From contig NZ_JABCNG010000003.1 in assembly GCF_012932495.1 (NCBI RefSeq), positions 310,001-374,000 of the forward strand: a stretch of DNA of 64,000 nucleotides, in the 5' to 3' direction. The position numbers and the translations under genes are program-made. The stretch is from Novosphingobium sp. SG919 (GTDB taxonomy: Bacteria > Pseudomonadota > Alphaproteobacteria > Sphingomonadales > Sphingomonadaceae). Each line of letters begins with the position of its first letter. Position 1 is the stretch's first letter. A model generated the notes under the pieces. That model did not search any database and was not told the DNA's origin. It saw only the letters and a list, made by a program, of their open reading frames with translations. Shown piece by piece: positions 43,498 to 51,882 of this stretch.

Positions 43498-43836
43498 ATG
43501 ACTTACGTCGTCACCGATGCCTGCATCCGCTGCAAGTACATGGACTGCGTGGAAGTGTGCCCCGTCGACTGCTTCTATGAAGGCGACAACATGCTGGTGA
43601 TCAACCCCAGCGAGTGCATCGACTGCGGGGTGTGCGAACCCGAATGCCCGGCTGAAGCGATTCTGCCCGATACCGAAAGCGGCCTTGAGCAGTGGCTTGA
43701 GCTGAATGCCAAGTATTCCGCCGAATGGCCGAACATCACCACGAAGAAGGACGCGCCGGCCGATGCCGACGCCTGGAAGGGCGTGGACAACAAGTTCGAG
43801 AACCAGTTCTCGCCGGAACCGGGCGAAGGCGACTGA
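43498..43836 (+). CDS. fdxA: Seven-iron ferredoxin FdxA
   Basis: 112 residues. Cysteines C9, C17, C21, C25, C40, C43, C46 and C50 (plus C12) sit in [20 protein letters not shown] and [13 protein letters not shown]. This pattern supports one [3Fe-4S] and one [4Fe-4S] cluster and the long C-terminal tail of the FdxA type. Electron carrier of the cytoplasm; the partner is not shown. 15 bp after the S4 protein gene, in the same direction and probably cotranscribed. Confidence 0.95.
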   Translation: MTYVVTDACIRCKYMDCVEVCPVDCFYEGDNMLVINPSECIDCGVCEPECPAEAILPDTESGLEQWLELNAKYSAEWPNITTKKDAPADADAWKGVDNKFENQFSPEPGEGD

Positions 43837-44306
43837 TTCGCCGGGGCGCCGGAATCGGGGCCCCGTTCCACCGCACACGGGCCCGATCCGGCCCGTGGCG
43901 GCCCAAAAACCAGGGCTGCCCCGGCAGGTTTTGCCGGGTGCGACCGATCCGCGCGCGCCTTTTGCGCGCTCGGGTCTGGTAATTTTGCCACAAAGCTGCT
44001 ATATGGCCATCAAGCGCCGGGCAAATTGTTTGCCAGGCGCCCTTTTTGTTACGAGAAGGCAGAAACAGGCGGCAAACGGAAAACGCTGACGGATCGCGCT
44101 ATCGGATCGCCTCGTCGATCGCAGGGCCCCGGCCGGGCTTCATACGGTTCTTTGCCAGTTCGCACTCCACGGGACCAGCCCCGCAGCCGGATCATCAAAC
44201 CGGGCAGGGCGGGGTGGCGCTGGCATATCGGTTCGCCGTCATGGTTTTTCCCTAGCCGGGCATCCCGCCCCCGCCGTCCCGTCTGCCGGCGTCGAAAGGA
44301 TAAGAA
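43837..44306. other. Long non-coding region between fdxA and carD
   Basis: 470 bp without a convincing gene. GC-rich hairpins follow fdxA (such as CCGGCA/TGCCGG near 43920-43937 and a GCGCGC stem near 43953-43970). A good intrinsic terminator lies at 44014-44047. The rest should hold the carD promoter and a long leader. A small RNA cannot be excluded. Confidence 0.5.
44014..44047 (+). terminator. Intrinsic terminator between fdxA and carD
   Basis: Stem GCGCC-G-GGCAAA / TTTGCC-A-GGCGC with one internal mismatch and a three-base loop, followed by CC and five T residues. It is 178 bp after the fdxA stop codon, an unusually long 3' region if it ends that transcript. Confidence 0.8.
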
Positions 44307-44831
44307 ATGGCAGCCAAGGCTCTTGCCTTCGATGTTGGGGATTACGTCGTTTACCCGAAGCATGGTGTCGGCCGCGTGGTCGAGCTTCAGCAGGAAGAAA
44401 TCGCGGGCATGAAGCTGGAGCTCTATGTGCTCCGCTTTGAAAAGGAGCGCATGACGCTCCGCGTTCCGGTCAACAAGGTCGAAGCGATCGGCATGCGCAA
44501 GCTGTCTTCGGACAAGACGCTGCGCGAAGCGCTCGACACGCTCAAGGGCAAGCCCAAGGTGAAGCGCACCATGTGGTCGCGCCGCGCCCAGGAATATGAA
44601 GCCAAGATCAATTCGGGCGATCTCGTCTCGATCGCGGAAGTGACGCGCGACCTGTTCCGCGCCGACGACCAGCCCGAGCAGAGCTATTCCGAACGGCAGA
44701 TCTTCGAAGCCGCGTCGTCGCGCCTGGCGCGCGAACTGGCCGCGATGGAAAAGACCGACGAGCCGGCCGCGCTCAAGAAGATCCTGGCGATCCTCAACGA
44801 GCACGCACCCAAGTACTACGAAACCGTCTGA
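44307..44831 (+). CDS. carD: CarD family transcriptional regulator
   Basis: 174 residues. N-terminal RNA polymerase-interacting domain (FDVGDYVVYPKHGVGRVVEL, then ELYVLRFEKERMTLRVPVNK) and a helical C-terminal DNA-contacting domain (KPKVKRTMWSRRAQEYEAKI). CarD binds the RNA polymerase beta subunit and stabilises open promoter complexes, affecting rRNA transcription and stress responses. A GAAAGGATAAGAA leader precedes the ATG. A parS-like site and a terminator follow closely. Confidence 0.93.
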   Translation: MAAKALAFDVGDYVVYPKHGVGRVVELQQEEIAGMKLELYVLRFEKERMTLRVPVNKVEAIGMRKLSSDKTLREALDTLKGKPKVKRTMWSRRAQEYEAKINSGDLVSIAEVTRDLFRADDQPEQSYSERQIFEAASSRLARELAAMEKTDEPAALKKILAILNEHAPKYYETV

Positions 44832-44850
44832 TCGGCATTTATCCTTCAGA

Positions 44851-44866
44851 TGTTTCACGTGAAACG
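44851..44866. promoter_or_regulatory. parS-like centromere site after carD
   Basis: TGTTTCACGTGAAACG matches the parS consensus TGTTTCACGTGAAACA at 15 of 16 positions, with a perfect 14-bp palindromic core GTTTCACGTGAAAC. It lies between the carD stop codon and its terminator, about 8.6 kb from the proposed origin. Confidence 0.85.
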
Positions 44867-44894
44867 GGCCGCCGGAACCACCGGCGGCCTTTTT
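44867..44894 (+). terminator. Intrinsic terminator of carD
   Basis: Perfect 9-bp stem GGCCGCCGG / CCGGCGGCC, loop AACCA, and five T residues, 36 bp after the stop codon and directly abutting the parS-like site. Confidence 0.92.
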
Positions 44895-44956
44895 CGTTTC
44901 GCGGCGGGCAGGGCCAATGCGGATCGCTTGGGGCCGGCCAAGAGAAAGGCACGAGA

Positions 44957-45229
44957 ATGACGGGCGGGCATATGACACGCAAAGCGATTTTTCTGGCGAT
45001 CCCGGCGATCTTGATGGCCGGCTGCGCCATGCAGAACCAGCCCCCGCGCGATCCCACCCGGCCCGATCCGGCTGCCCAGGCCATGCGGGCCCAGCAGCAT
45101 GCGCAAGCCCTGGCCAAGGCCCAGGCACGCCTTGCCAACGAACAGGCCGCCTGCCGCAAGGGCAACCGCCGCGCCTGCTCGCGCGCCACCGCCGCCCAGG
45201 CCGTGGTGGACGATCTCAACAGCCATTGA
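44957..45229 (+). CDS. Small lipoprotein
   Basis: 90 residues, function not recognised. Signal peptide with lipobox LMAGC (cysteine at residue 23; IFLAIPAILMAGCAMQN), so the mature protein is about 68 residues and lipid-anchored. The mature part is rich in Gln, Ala and Arg with one helix (QQHAQALAKAQARLANEQAA) and a cysteine pair around RKGNRRACSRA. The ATG at 44972 is a possible alternative start. Convergent with the tsaC gene. Confidence 0.72.
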   Translation: MTGGHMTRKAIFLAIPAILMAGCAMQNQPPRDPTRPDPAAQAMRAQQHAQALAKAQARLANEQAACRKGNRRACSRATAAQAVVDDLNSH

Positions 45230-45244
45230 GCCGGTGGCGGGCGC

Positions 45245-46210
45245 CTATGCCGCCGCGCGGCGAAGCCGATCGTTGATCGCTGCGCCAATGCCCACATCGG
45301 GGACGGGTGCCACGGCAATGCGCGGCTGCGGTGCGGCCGCGCCCGCGTGCAGGCAGGCATAGAGCCGCGCCGCGGCCTCGGCCAGGTCTGCCTCGGCGGA
45401 AAGCGTGACGTCACCGATGACGGACCCGAAACCGATGAGGAATTCATCGGCTTGCGCGCTCTGCGCTTGCAGACGTACCGGCTTGCCCGGCGCATAGTGG
45501 CTTGCCAATTGGCCCGGCGCCTCGATGCCGCGCGCCGCCCCTTGCTCGGCCGCTTCGCCGAGCACGGCCGCGATCTGTTCGCCGGTGATCGGGCCAGGGC
45601 GCAGCAGGGCCCAGCCACCTTCGGCCCGCAGGCCAACGATCGTGGATTCGATGCCCTGGCGCGTTTCCCCCCCATCCAGCACCAGGTCCACCCGGCGGCC
45701 CAGCGAGGCGGCGACGTGGGCCGCCGTGGTCGGGCTGATCGCGCCGCTACGGTTGGCAGAGGGTGCGGCCAGCGCCAGGCCAGACTGGCGCAGTACCGCC
45801 TGCATCACTGGATGGGCCGGGCAGCGCAAGGCCACCGTGGGCAGCCCCGCGCTGACCGCGGCAGCCAAGCCGCAATCGGCGCGGCGCGGCACCACCAGGG
45901 TGAGGGCGCCCGGCCAGAATGCATCAGCCAGGGCCAGGGCCCGTTCATCCAGCACGGCCAGGCGGGCGGCAGCGGCCACATCGGGCACGTGCACGATCAA
46001 CGGGTTGAAATCGGGACGTCCCTTGGCGCGATAGATGCCCGCCACCGCGGCGTCGCGGTCTGCCCGCGCGGCCAGGCCATAAACAGTCTCGGTGGGCACC
46101 GCCACGGTGCCGCCACGCGCAAGCACCGCAACCGCAGCGGCCACGCCAGCGGCATCGGCGGCAAGCATGTCGGGCGGCAACACGGGTTCGGAAAAGGGGT
46201 TGGACGTCAT
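45245..46210 (-). CDS. L-threonylcarbamoyladenylate synthase (Sua5 type)
   Basis: 321 residues. It makes threonylcarbamoyl-AMP for the universal t6A37 tRNA modification. The YrdC domain shows GGTVAVPTETVYGLAARADR, KGRPDFNPLIVHV, FWPGALTLVVPR, VALRCPAHP and APSANRSGAISPT. The C-terminal Sua5 domain follows a linker (GIEAPGQLASHYAPGKPVRL), so this is the long Sua5/YwlC form rather than short TsaC. ATG at 46210; an upstream in-frame start is less likely. Divergent from the DUF815 ATPase gene with 64 bp between them. Confidence 0.92.
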   Translation of the reverse strand: MTSNPFSEPVLPPDMLAADAAGVAAAVAVLARGGTVAVPTETVYGLAARADRDAAVAGIYRAKGRPDFNPLIVHVPDVAAAARLAVLDERALALADAFWPGALTLVVPRRADCGLAAAVSAGLPTVALRCPAHPVMQAVLRQSGLALAAPSANRSGAISPTTAAHVAASLGRRVDLVLDGGETRQGIESTIVGLRAEGGWALLRPGPITGEQIAAVLGEAAEQGAARGIEAPGQLASHYAPGKPVRLQAQSAQADEFLIGFGSVIGDVTLSAEADLAEAAARLYACLHAGAAAPQPRIAVAPVPDVGIGAAINDRLRRAAA

Positions 46211-46274
46211 GCCTGCCGTCGCTATCGCGGCAGCGCGTATTTGCAAAGCATCCCTGTCAGCAAAGTTGCCCGTG

Positions 46275-47099
46275 ATGACCGACCAGACCATTCCCCTGCT
46301 TGACCGCATTGCCCAGGCATTGGAACGCCTTGCCCCGCCGCCACCGCCCCCGGTGGATTGGCTGGCGCACCCGGCCTATGTGTGGCTGGGCGAAACCGCG
46401 CGGGTCGTGGCCAGGCTGGAAGCGCCCGCGCTGGACCTGATGCGCGGGATCGATGCGCAAAAGGCCGCCGTCGTCGCCAATGTGGCACGCCTGGCGAGCG
46501 GCGCGGCAGCGCATGACATGCTGCTGTGGGGATCGCGCGGCATGGGCAAATCGGCCGTGTTGCGCGCGGCGGTGAACGCCGCCGATGCCGCCCGTCCCGG
46601 GTCGATCGCCCTGGTCCAGGCCATGCCCGATGCCAGCCTGCCGCTGCTGTTCGGGCAATTGCGCAAAGTGGATCGCCGATTCCTGGTGTTCCTGGATGAC
46701 CTGGGCTTTGACGCCGGTGACGCCGAAGGCGCCCGCCTGCTGCGTTCGTGGCTGGAAGGGGGGGTGGAAGCACGCCCGGCCAACGTGCGCCTGGCCGTTA
46801 CATCGAACCGGCGCGCGATTGTGGAACGCCACATGAGCGAGCAGGACGATCCGATCAACCCGCGCGACGCAGTGGACGATCGCCTGGCCCTTGCCGATCG
46901 CTTTGGCCTGTCGCTGGGTTTCCACGCCTGTACGCAGGACGATTACCTGGCGATCATCGGCGGCTATTGCGCAGACCTTGGCCTGCCGTTCGAACCGGCC
47001 GATGCGCTGGAATGGTCCAAGCGGCGCGGCAGCCGTTCCGGCCGCGTGGCGTGGCAATATGTCAACGAAGTGGCCGGCCGCGTCGGCAAGGCGCTTTAA
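46275..47099 (+). CDS. DUF815 family AAA ATPase
   Basis: 274 residues. Walker A in LLWGSRGMGKSAVLRAAVNA, Walker B in RRFLVFLDDLGFD, a sensor-like LAVTSNRRAIVERH and the family block DAVDDRLALADRFGLSLGFH. DUF815 proteins are single-domain AAA ATPases widespread in alphaproteobacteria; the cellular role is not established. The chosen ATG at 46275 lies just after the divergent Sua5 gene's start region. Convergent with the SleB-like gene, 7 bp apart. Confidence 0.88.
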   Translation: MTDQTIPLLDRIAQALERLAPPPPPPVDWLAHPAYVWLGETARVVARLEAPALDLMRGIDAQKAAVVANVARLASGAAAHDMLLWGSRGMGKSAVLRAAVNAADAARPGSIALVQAMPDASLPLLFGQLRKVDRRFLVFLDDLGFDAGDAEGARLLRSWLEGGVEARPANVRLAVTSNRRAIVERHMSEQDDPINPRDAVDDRLALADRFGLSLGFHACTQDDYLAIIGGYCADLGLPFEPADALEWSKRRGSRSGRVAWQYVNEVAGRVGKAL

Positions 47100-47106
47100 G
47101 AAAAGA

Positions 47107-47772
47107 TCAGCGGTAGAAGATGTGCCCGCCGATGGCTGCCAGGCGGGTCTTGCCCCAGGCCGGCGAGACGCGCGCGGCGTGGAAGAACAGCGCGCCTTCC
47201 ACCGGGCTTTTCCAGGCGCCCTGATCGGCAATCACCGCGATGCGCACGGCATTGGCCCAGAAGCGGCTGGTGCGGTTGATCGCGGGCATGGCATGGCCGC
47301 GCACGAACGAAAACTGCGAAGGCTGGTAGACCACCCCGCAATACGAAGCCGGATAGCGGCCCGACTGGCTGCGCGCCACGATCACGCGGGCCACGGCGAG
47401 TTGGCCCGCCAGGCTTTCGCTCTTGGATTCGAAATAGACGGCGCCGGCCAGGCATTCCAGCTCGGAAGAAAGCTGGGCCGGCATCGGCGTGGCTTCGACC
47501 AGGTCAGCCAGCGTTGCGGCGTTGGCGGCAGAGGGTGCCGGGGCCAGGGCCAGCATGCCACGCGCGGGTGGCAGCGTGGTGGTGGCTGGGCCGGTGGTGG
47601 GAAGCGTGATGGCCCCGTTGGCGGGGCCTTCTGCCACCACGACCTGAAGTTCGCGGTGGGCGGCAGGGGCATGGTCAGAATCCTGGGCCTGGGCTGCTGG
47701 GGCGCCAAGCAGCGCTGCCAAAGCGAGCAGGCCGGAAAGGGCCTGGCGGGCAACGCGGAAAGGATCTGTCAT
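47107..47772 (-). CDS. Cell wall hydrolase, SleB-like (second copy)
   Basis: 221 residues. Signal peptide (ALSGLLALAALLGAPAAQAQ), a low-complexity linker of about 70 residues, then a Hydrolase_2 domain: ELECLAGAVYFESKSESLAG with the conserved Glu, VARVIVARSQSGRYPASYCG, QPSQFSFVRGH, and ALFFHAARVSP with AAIGGHIFYR at the end. The same domain layout and C-terminal HxFYR are in the protein at 23826-24401. Probable peptidoglycan lytic enzyme in the periplasm. ATG at 47772. Confidence 0.86.
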   Translation of the reverse strand: MTDPFRVARQALSGLLALAALLGAPAAQAQDSDHAPAAHRELQVVVAEGPANGAITLPTTGPATTTLPPARGMLALAPAPSAANAATLADLVEATPMPAQLSSELECLAGAVYFESKSESLAGQLAVARVIVARSQSGRYPASYCGVVYQPSQFSFVRGHAMPAINRTSRFWANAVRIAVIADQGAWKSPVEGALFFHAARVSPAWGKTRLAAIGGHIFYR

Positions 47773-47965
47773 CGGCCATCTGCATTGGGCGGTGATCGAC
47801 CGCTTGTGGCGCGCAGCAGCGCTTTTCCGGCGATTACGCCGGTTGCGCTGCCCCATGGGCCACAACGGAAAACCCCCGTCTGCGTGCCAGCGCCATAAGA
47901 CCCCATGCCAAGCGGCGCCGCCTGCGCAAATCGATGGCCGTGGTCTATCCGCGCAGGGACCCAAG

Positions 47966-48325
47966 TCAACCTTGGCCGGCAAAGTTCCCGATGAACTGTT
48001 GTGCGTCTGCGATGGTCAGTTCAAGCAGCCACAAATCGGGATCAGACGCGGTTCTGCGCCCTATATAGTCGTTAAAATCTTGTTTACTTTCGGGGTCTTG
48101 CGCCTTGGTGGCGGTCCACGTACGGCTTCCATCGGGCTGTGGCAGGCGCTCCCACAGGGTCGCCAGGCCGCCCTGCGTAGTGGTATTATCCAATGTCACC
48201 AAGGCGATGGTGCCCGCGTCGGGATCACCCTTGTGCAGCACCATGGCAAAGCCGCCAGCTGCCTCGGCAGCGCGAATCCAGCCGGAAACCTCGATCCTGG
48301 CGGGAAGGCGGGCCTGCTCCGTCAC
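47966..48325 (-). CDS. DUF1491 family protein
   Basis: 119 residues. ARLPARIEVSGWIRAAEAAG and FAMVLHKGDPDAGTIALVTL with DPDLWLLELTIADAQQFIG match the DUF1491 family, small cytosolic alphaproteobacterial proteins of unknown role. GTG start. It lies 11 bp after ptsN on the same strand and is probably cotranscribed. Confidence 0.82.
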   Translation of the reverse strand: MTEQARLPARIEVSGWIRAAEAAGGFAMVLHKGDPDAGTIALVTLDNTTTQGGLATLWERLPQPDGSRTWTATKAQDPESKQDFNDYIGRRTASDPDLWLLELTIADAQQFIGNFAGQG

Positions 48326-48336
48326 ATCCGCCGGCC

Positions 48337-48798
48337 TCAGGCCGCGTCGCGATCGATCACGTTGACCAGCACGGCATAGAGCGCATCGGCATCGGGCGCG
48401 CTGTTCAGGCGCTGGTGCATGCGATCGTCGCGCATCAGGCGGCTGATTGCGGCCAGCGCCTGAAGATGCACGGCACCGGCCTGTTCAGGCGAAAGCAGGC
48501 CGAACACGCAATCGACGGGCATGCCGTCGGCGGAATCAAAATCGACCGGTTCCTGCAATCGCAGGAACGCCGCCACCGGGCGGGCAAGCCCATCAAGCCG
48601 CGCATGGGGAATGGCCACCCCGCGGCCGAAACCGGTGCTGCCCAGGTTTTCGCGCTCCTCGATACGCTCTTGCACATGCGCGCGATCGAGGTGGTACACC
48701 GCGGCAAAGCAATCGGCCAGCGTGTCCAGAATCTGCGCCTTGGATTCGGCACGGATCACGCGGACAGCTTGAGGATCAATGGAAAAAAGTGCGGTCAT
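48337..48798 (-). CDS. ptsN: PTS IIA-like nitrogen regulatory protein
   Basis: 153 residues. EIIA-Ntr domain; the phosphorylated histidine is H65 in GRGVAIPHARLDGL. SKAQILDTLADCFA near the N-terminus and DCVFGLLSPEQAGAVHLQAL are typical. It receives phosphate from the PTS-Ntr chain and regulates potassium, nitrogen and stringent-response functions. hpf lies upstream on the same strand, which is the usual hpf-ptsN order, although rpoN is absent here. Confidence 0.93.
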   Translation of the reverse strand: MTALFSIDPQAVRVIRAESKAQILDTLADCFAAVYHLDRAHVQERIEERENLGSTGFGRGVAIPHARLDGLARPVAAFLRLQEPVDFDSADGMPVDCVFGLLSPEQAGAVHLQALAAISRLMRDDRMHQRLNSAPDADALYAVLVNVIDRDAA

Positions 48799-48922
48799 GA
48801 AACGGAAAACGCCACAGCCTGTGTGAAGGCACAGTCAAGTTGGCGGCGCCATGCGCTCTATTCGATCCCCATGCAAGCGCCGAATCGTATCATGGGTGAA
48901 ATGCGCCGGTATTGCCGGCAAG

Positions 48923-48951
48923 GCCCGCAAGCCCCGGTAGAGCTTGCGGGC
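48923..48951 (-). terminator. Hairpin after hpf, terminator-like without T run
   Basis: Perfect 10-bp stem GCCCGCAAGC / GCTTGCGGGC with a nine-base loop, 13 bp beyond the hpf stop codon. No T tract follows, so it may instead protect the mRNA end or be a weak attenuator before ptsN. Confidence 0.4.
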
Positions 48952-48964
48952 AAACCCGAAAATA

Positions 48965-49546
48965 TCAGGTGCCGGCCGGTTCGACCCAACCGATCGAACC
49001 ATCGCCGCGGCGATAGACCATATTGTGCACGCCCGTGCCCGCGTTCTTGAACAGCAAGGCATTGGTATTGCGCAGATCGAGCATGATCACCGCATCGGAC
49101 ACCGTGGCCGTGGGCACGTCCACGCGGGTTTCGGCGATCACCAGGGGCGCATCGGCGCTTTCGGCGTCATCATGTTCCTCGGTGGGTTCTTCCACCACGA
49201 ATACGGTATAGGCGGCTTCCTCGCTGCGGCGGGCAAAGTCGGAGCCTTCGGAGTGGTTCTTGATCCGGCGCTTGTAGCGGCGCAGCTGCTTGTCAATCTT
49301 TTCAGCCGACTGGTCCAGCGCCTGGTGCGCATCCTGCGCGACGCCGCTGCCCTTGAGGATCAACCCTTGCGCCACATGGGTAATGATGTCGCAACGGAAT
49401 CCTCCGTGCGGCGCCTTGCCCAGTGTGACCTGCGAGGAAAGCGCGCGGGAGAAGTACTTGTCGACAATGCCGGAAAGCCGATCGGCCGCGTGGGCTTCAA
49501 AGGCGGCACCGGTATCGACCTGGTGTCCCGAAACGCGAATGTCCAT
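48965..49546 (-). CDS. hpf: Ribosome hibernation promoting factor, long form
   Basis: 193 residues. N-terminal S30AE domain (MDIRVSGHQVDTGAAFEAHA, LRRYKRRIKNH) binds the 30S decoding region. A linker of about 35 residues is followed by the C-terminal dimerisation domain (ADAPLVIAETRVDVPT, DAVIMLDLRNTNALLFKNAG, VHNMVYRRGDGSIGWVEP), as in long HPF that forms 100S ribosomes. The start at 49546 has AAGGAGAGAAG upstream. Nearby ptsN supports the assignment. Confidence 0.94.
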   Translation of the reverse strand: MDIRVSGHQVDTGAAFEAHAADRLSGIVDKYFSRALSSQVTLGKAPHGGFRCDIITHVAQGLILKGSGVAQDAHQALDQSAEKIDKQLRRYKRRIKNHSEGSDFARRSEEAAYTVFVVEEPTEEHDDAESADAPLVIAETRVDVPTATVSDAVIMLDLRNTNALLFKNAGTGVHNMVYRRGDGSIGWVEPAGT

Positions 49547-49628
49547 GGGTCTTCTCTCCTTCTTGGGCCCGATCCGGTCGCAGGGCCTGGTTGCCGGCCC
49601 GGCCAAGCGGGCTAGCGCAAGCCAGGCC

Positions 49629-50345
49629 CTAGCGCGACCAGAGCGGGTTGCTGATACCCGCCATGAATTGCGCATGGCGGGCCAATTCCGCTTCGCTGGC
49701 CGCATGCGGCCTGGGCTCGCGGAAAATCCGGGTGGTTGTTGCAACGGCCGCCTGGGCCACCGCCACCACGGCAGCAGCGGCCCCGGTGCCTGTGGAAGAG
49801 ACGTTTGCCTCTGCCGCAAGTTCCAGGCCGATCTGCCGGCCACCCATCAATTCGACATAGAGTTGCGCCAGAAGCTCGGCATCGAGCAGCGCGCCGTGCT
49901 TGGTACGGTGGCTGCGATCGATGCCATAGCGCGTGCACAGCGCATCGAGGCTGAGCTTGGCACCGGGATGCTTGCGCCGGGCGATCGCCACGGTATCGAC
50001 CATGCGATCGCGGCTGACCGGGTCCAGGCCGATGGCGGCCAGTTCGGCGTTGATGAAGCCGAAGTCGAACCCGGCGTTGTGCGCCACCAGCGGCGCATCG
50101 CCGATGAATTCGAGGAAATCGGCGGCACATTGGGCAAAACGGGGCTTGTCTGCCAGGAACGCAGCCGAAAGGCCGTGCACGGCCTCGGCCTCCGCCGGCA
50201 TATCACGATCCGGGTTGAAATAGGCGTGGTACGTGGCGCCGGTGGGCACCCGATTGACCATTTCCACACAGCCGAGTTCAACCAGCCGGTCACCGCCCTG
50301 CGGATCGAGTCCCGTCGTTTCGGTATCGAAGACGATCTCACGCAT
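49629..50345 (-). CDS. dnaQ: DNA polymerase III epsilon subunit
   Basis: 238 residues. Proofreading 3'-5' exonuclease of the replicase. The DEDDh catalytic set can be placed at D7 and E9 (FDTETTG), D94 (AHNAGFDFGF), H150 and D155 (HRTKHGALLDAEL). The C-terminal 50 residues are the polymerase-binding tail. The ATG at 50345 gives MREIVFDTETTG as is usual. It follows coaE by 47 bp in the conserved ppsR-maf-aroE-coaE-dnaQ order. Confidence 0.95.
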   Translation of the reverse strand: MREIVFDTETTGLDPQGGDRLVELGCVEMVNRVPTGATYHAYFNPDRDMPAEAEAVHGLSAAFLADKPRFAQCAADFLEFIGDAPLVAHNAGFDFGFINAELAAIGLDPVSRDRMVDTVAIARRKHPGAKLSLDALCTRYGIDRSHRTKHGALLDAELLAQLYVELMGGRQIGLELAAEANVSSTGTGAAAAVVAVAQAAVATTTRIFREPRPHAASEAELARHAQFMAGISNPLWSR

Positions 50346-50392
50346 GCAAGATATGTGAACCTGCCGGCGGGGGCTGGCAAGGGGCGCGGGGT

Positions 50393-51010
50393 TCAACCCC
50401 GGGGGTTTTTTTCCCCAAGCAGCCGCACCAGATCGTTAACCAAACGGCGCGTCTGGGCCATCGGCAGGCCCGTGTCGATGACATGGTCGGCACGCGCCCG
50501 CTTTTCCGCGTCGGGCACCTGAAGTGCCAGGATTTGCGCGAATTTTTCCGCGGTCATGCCCGGCCGCGCCAGCACGCGGGCGCGCTGCACCTCGGCCGGG
50601 GCAGACACCACCGCCACTGCGTCCAGCCCCGCCTGGTGGCCCTTTTCAAACAGCAAGGGAATATCGAATACCACCAGGGGCTGCCCGGCGTGCTCGATCA
50701 GGAACGACTCGCGTGCTGCGGCCACCGCCGGGTGGACGATTCGCTCCAGCCGGGCGAGGGCTGCGGGATCACCGAAGACCAGCGCGCCCAGCTTGCCGCG
50801 ATCCACGCCAGCCGGTCCGGTGGTGCCCGGAAACGCCGCTTCGATCGCGGGCAGCAGCACGCCGCCAGGCCCTTGCAGACGGTGCACTTGCGCATCGGCA
50901 TCGAACACCGGCACGCCTTCTTCGCGCAGCATCTGCGCCACGGCAGACTTGCCCATGCCGATCGAACCGGTCAGGCCCAGGATGAAGGGACGCACGGGCG
51001 GACGGCTCAT
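50393..51010 (-). CDS. coaE: Dephospho-CoA kinase
   Basis: 205 residues. Last step of coenzyme A synthesis. P-loop ILGLTGSIGMGKSAVAQML at residues 10-28, FDADAQVHRL, and the lid/CoA region DIPLLFEKGHQAGLDAVAVV with LARPGMTAEKFAQILALQ. The ATG overlaps the aroE stop codon by 4 nt (ATGA). Confidence 0.95.
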   Translation of the reverse strand: MSRPPVRPFILGLTGSIGMGKSAVAQMLREEGVPVFDADAQVHRLQGPGGVLLPAIEAAFPGTTGPAGVDRGKLGALVFGDPAALARLERIVHPAVAAARESFLIEHAGQPLVVFDIPLLFEKGHQAGLDAVAVVSAPAEVQRARVLARPGMTAEKFAQILALQVPDAEKRARADHVIDTGLPMAQTRRLVNDLVRLLGEKNPRG

Positions 51011-51882
51011 GCCGGAACGGGCGTGAGCAACCGGCGGCGCAGTTCCGCATCGGCCGTGCCGCGCGGTGGCAATGCGCCAAAGAAGCGGCGAAACGCATGG
51101 TCGGCCTGGCCCACCAGCATGGCGAGGCCATCCACCGTGGCAAAGCCCGCGCTGCGCGCACGGGCCAGCAGATCGGTTTCCAGCGGGCTGGTGACGATGT
51201 CATAGAACACCGCGCCGGGCGGGGTGTGCGACAAGTCATAGGCCAGCGCCGGCTGGCCGGCCATGCCGAGCAGCGACGCGTTGACCACCAGATCGAACAG
51301 TCCCTGGCGATCGTCGAATTCGAAATCGGTGGGATCGGCGAAATGGGCGATATCCACCGCATGGTGGTTGTTGCCGCGCGCCAGTTCATCGAGCAGGGCC
51401 TGTGCCTTGGCCGGATCGCGCCCGGCCAGCACCACGATGAAGCCTGCGTCCGAAAGTGCGGCCACGATCGCCCGCGCTGCGCCACCCGTGCCCATCACGC
51501 GCGCCATGCGCAGCAGGTGGGCATCGTCCAGCCACGGCTGCAACGGCTCCATGAAACCGGGGGCGTCGGTGTTGTAACCCACCAGTGCGCCGGCTTCGGG
51601 CACGATCGTGTTGACCGCGCCGATGCGCGCAGCCAGCGGATCGAGCCGATCGAGCAAGGGGATGACCGCCTGCTTGTGCGGCATGGTCACGTTGCAGCCG
51701 CGCCAGGCCGGATCGCCGCGGCGCTGGACAAAGTAATCGGCAAGGCCCTGGGCCGTCACGTGCGCGTGGCAGTAATCACCGGCCAGGCCCAGTTGCTCCA
51801 GCCAATAGCGGTGGATCACGGGAGACTTGGACTGCGCGATAGGATCGCCGATCACCTCGGCATAAGGCACGCTCTTGCTCAC
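51007..51882 (-). CDS. aroE: Shikimate dehydrogenase
   Basis: 291 residues. NADP-dependent reduction of 3-dehydroshikimate in aromatic amino acid synthesis. Substrate site [18 protein letters not shown], catalytic lysine K70 in [12 protein letters not shown], and GAVNTIV then GYNTDAPGF. The nucleotide site is [19 protein letters not shown]. The GTG start overlaps the maf stop codon (GTGA); a longer frame upstream would run through maf. Confidence 0.95.
   Translation of the reverse strand: MSKSVPYAEVIGDPIAQSKSPVIHRYWLEQLGLAGDYCHAHVTAQGLADYFVQRRGDPAWRGCNVTMPHKQAVIPLLDRLDPLAARIGAVNTIVPEAGALVGYNTDAPGFMEPLQPWLDDAHLLRMARVMGTGGAARAIVAALSDAGFIVVLAGRDPAKAQALLDELARGNNHHAVDIAHFADPTDFEFDDRQGLFDLVVNASLLGMAGQPALAYDLSHTPPGAVFYDIVTSPLETDLLARARSAGFATVDGLAMLVGQADHAFRRFFGALPPRGTADAELRRRLLTPVPA

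Noticed and set aside
43981..44013. Promoter for a short RNA ending at 44047
   Set aside because: A TTGCCA and a TATATG hexamer can be found but only about 9 bp apart, too close for a normal promoter. The possibility of some RNA is kept only as an open finding.
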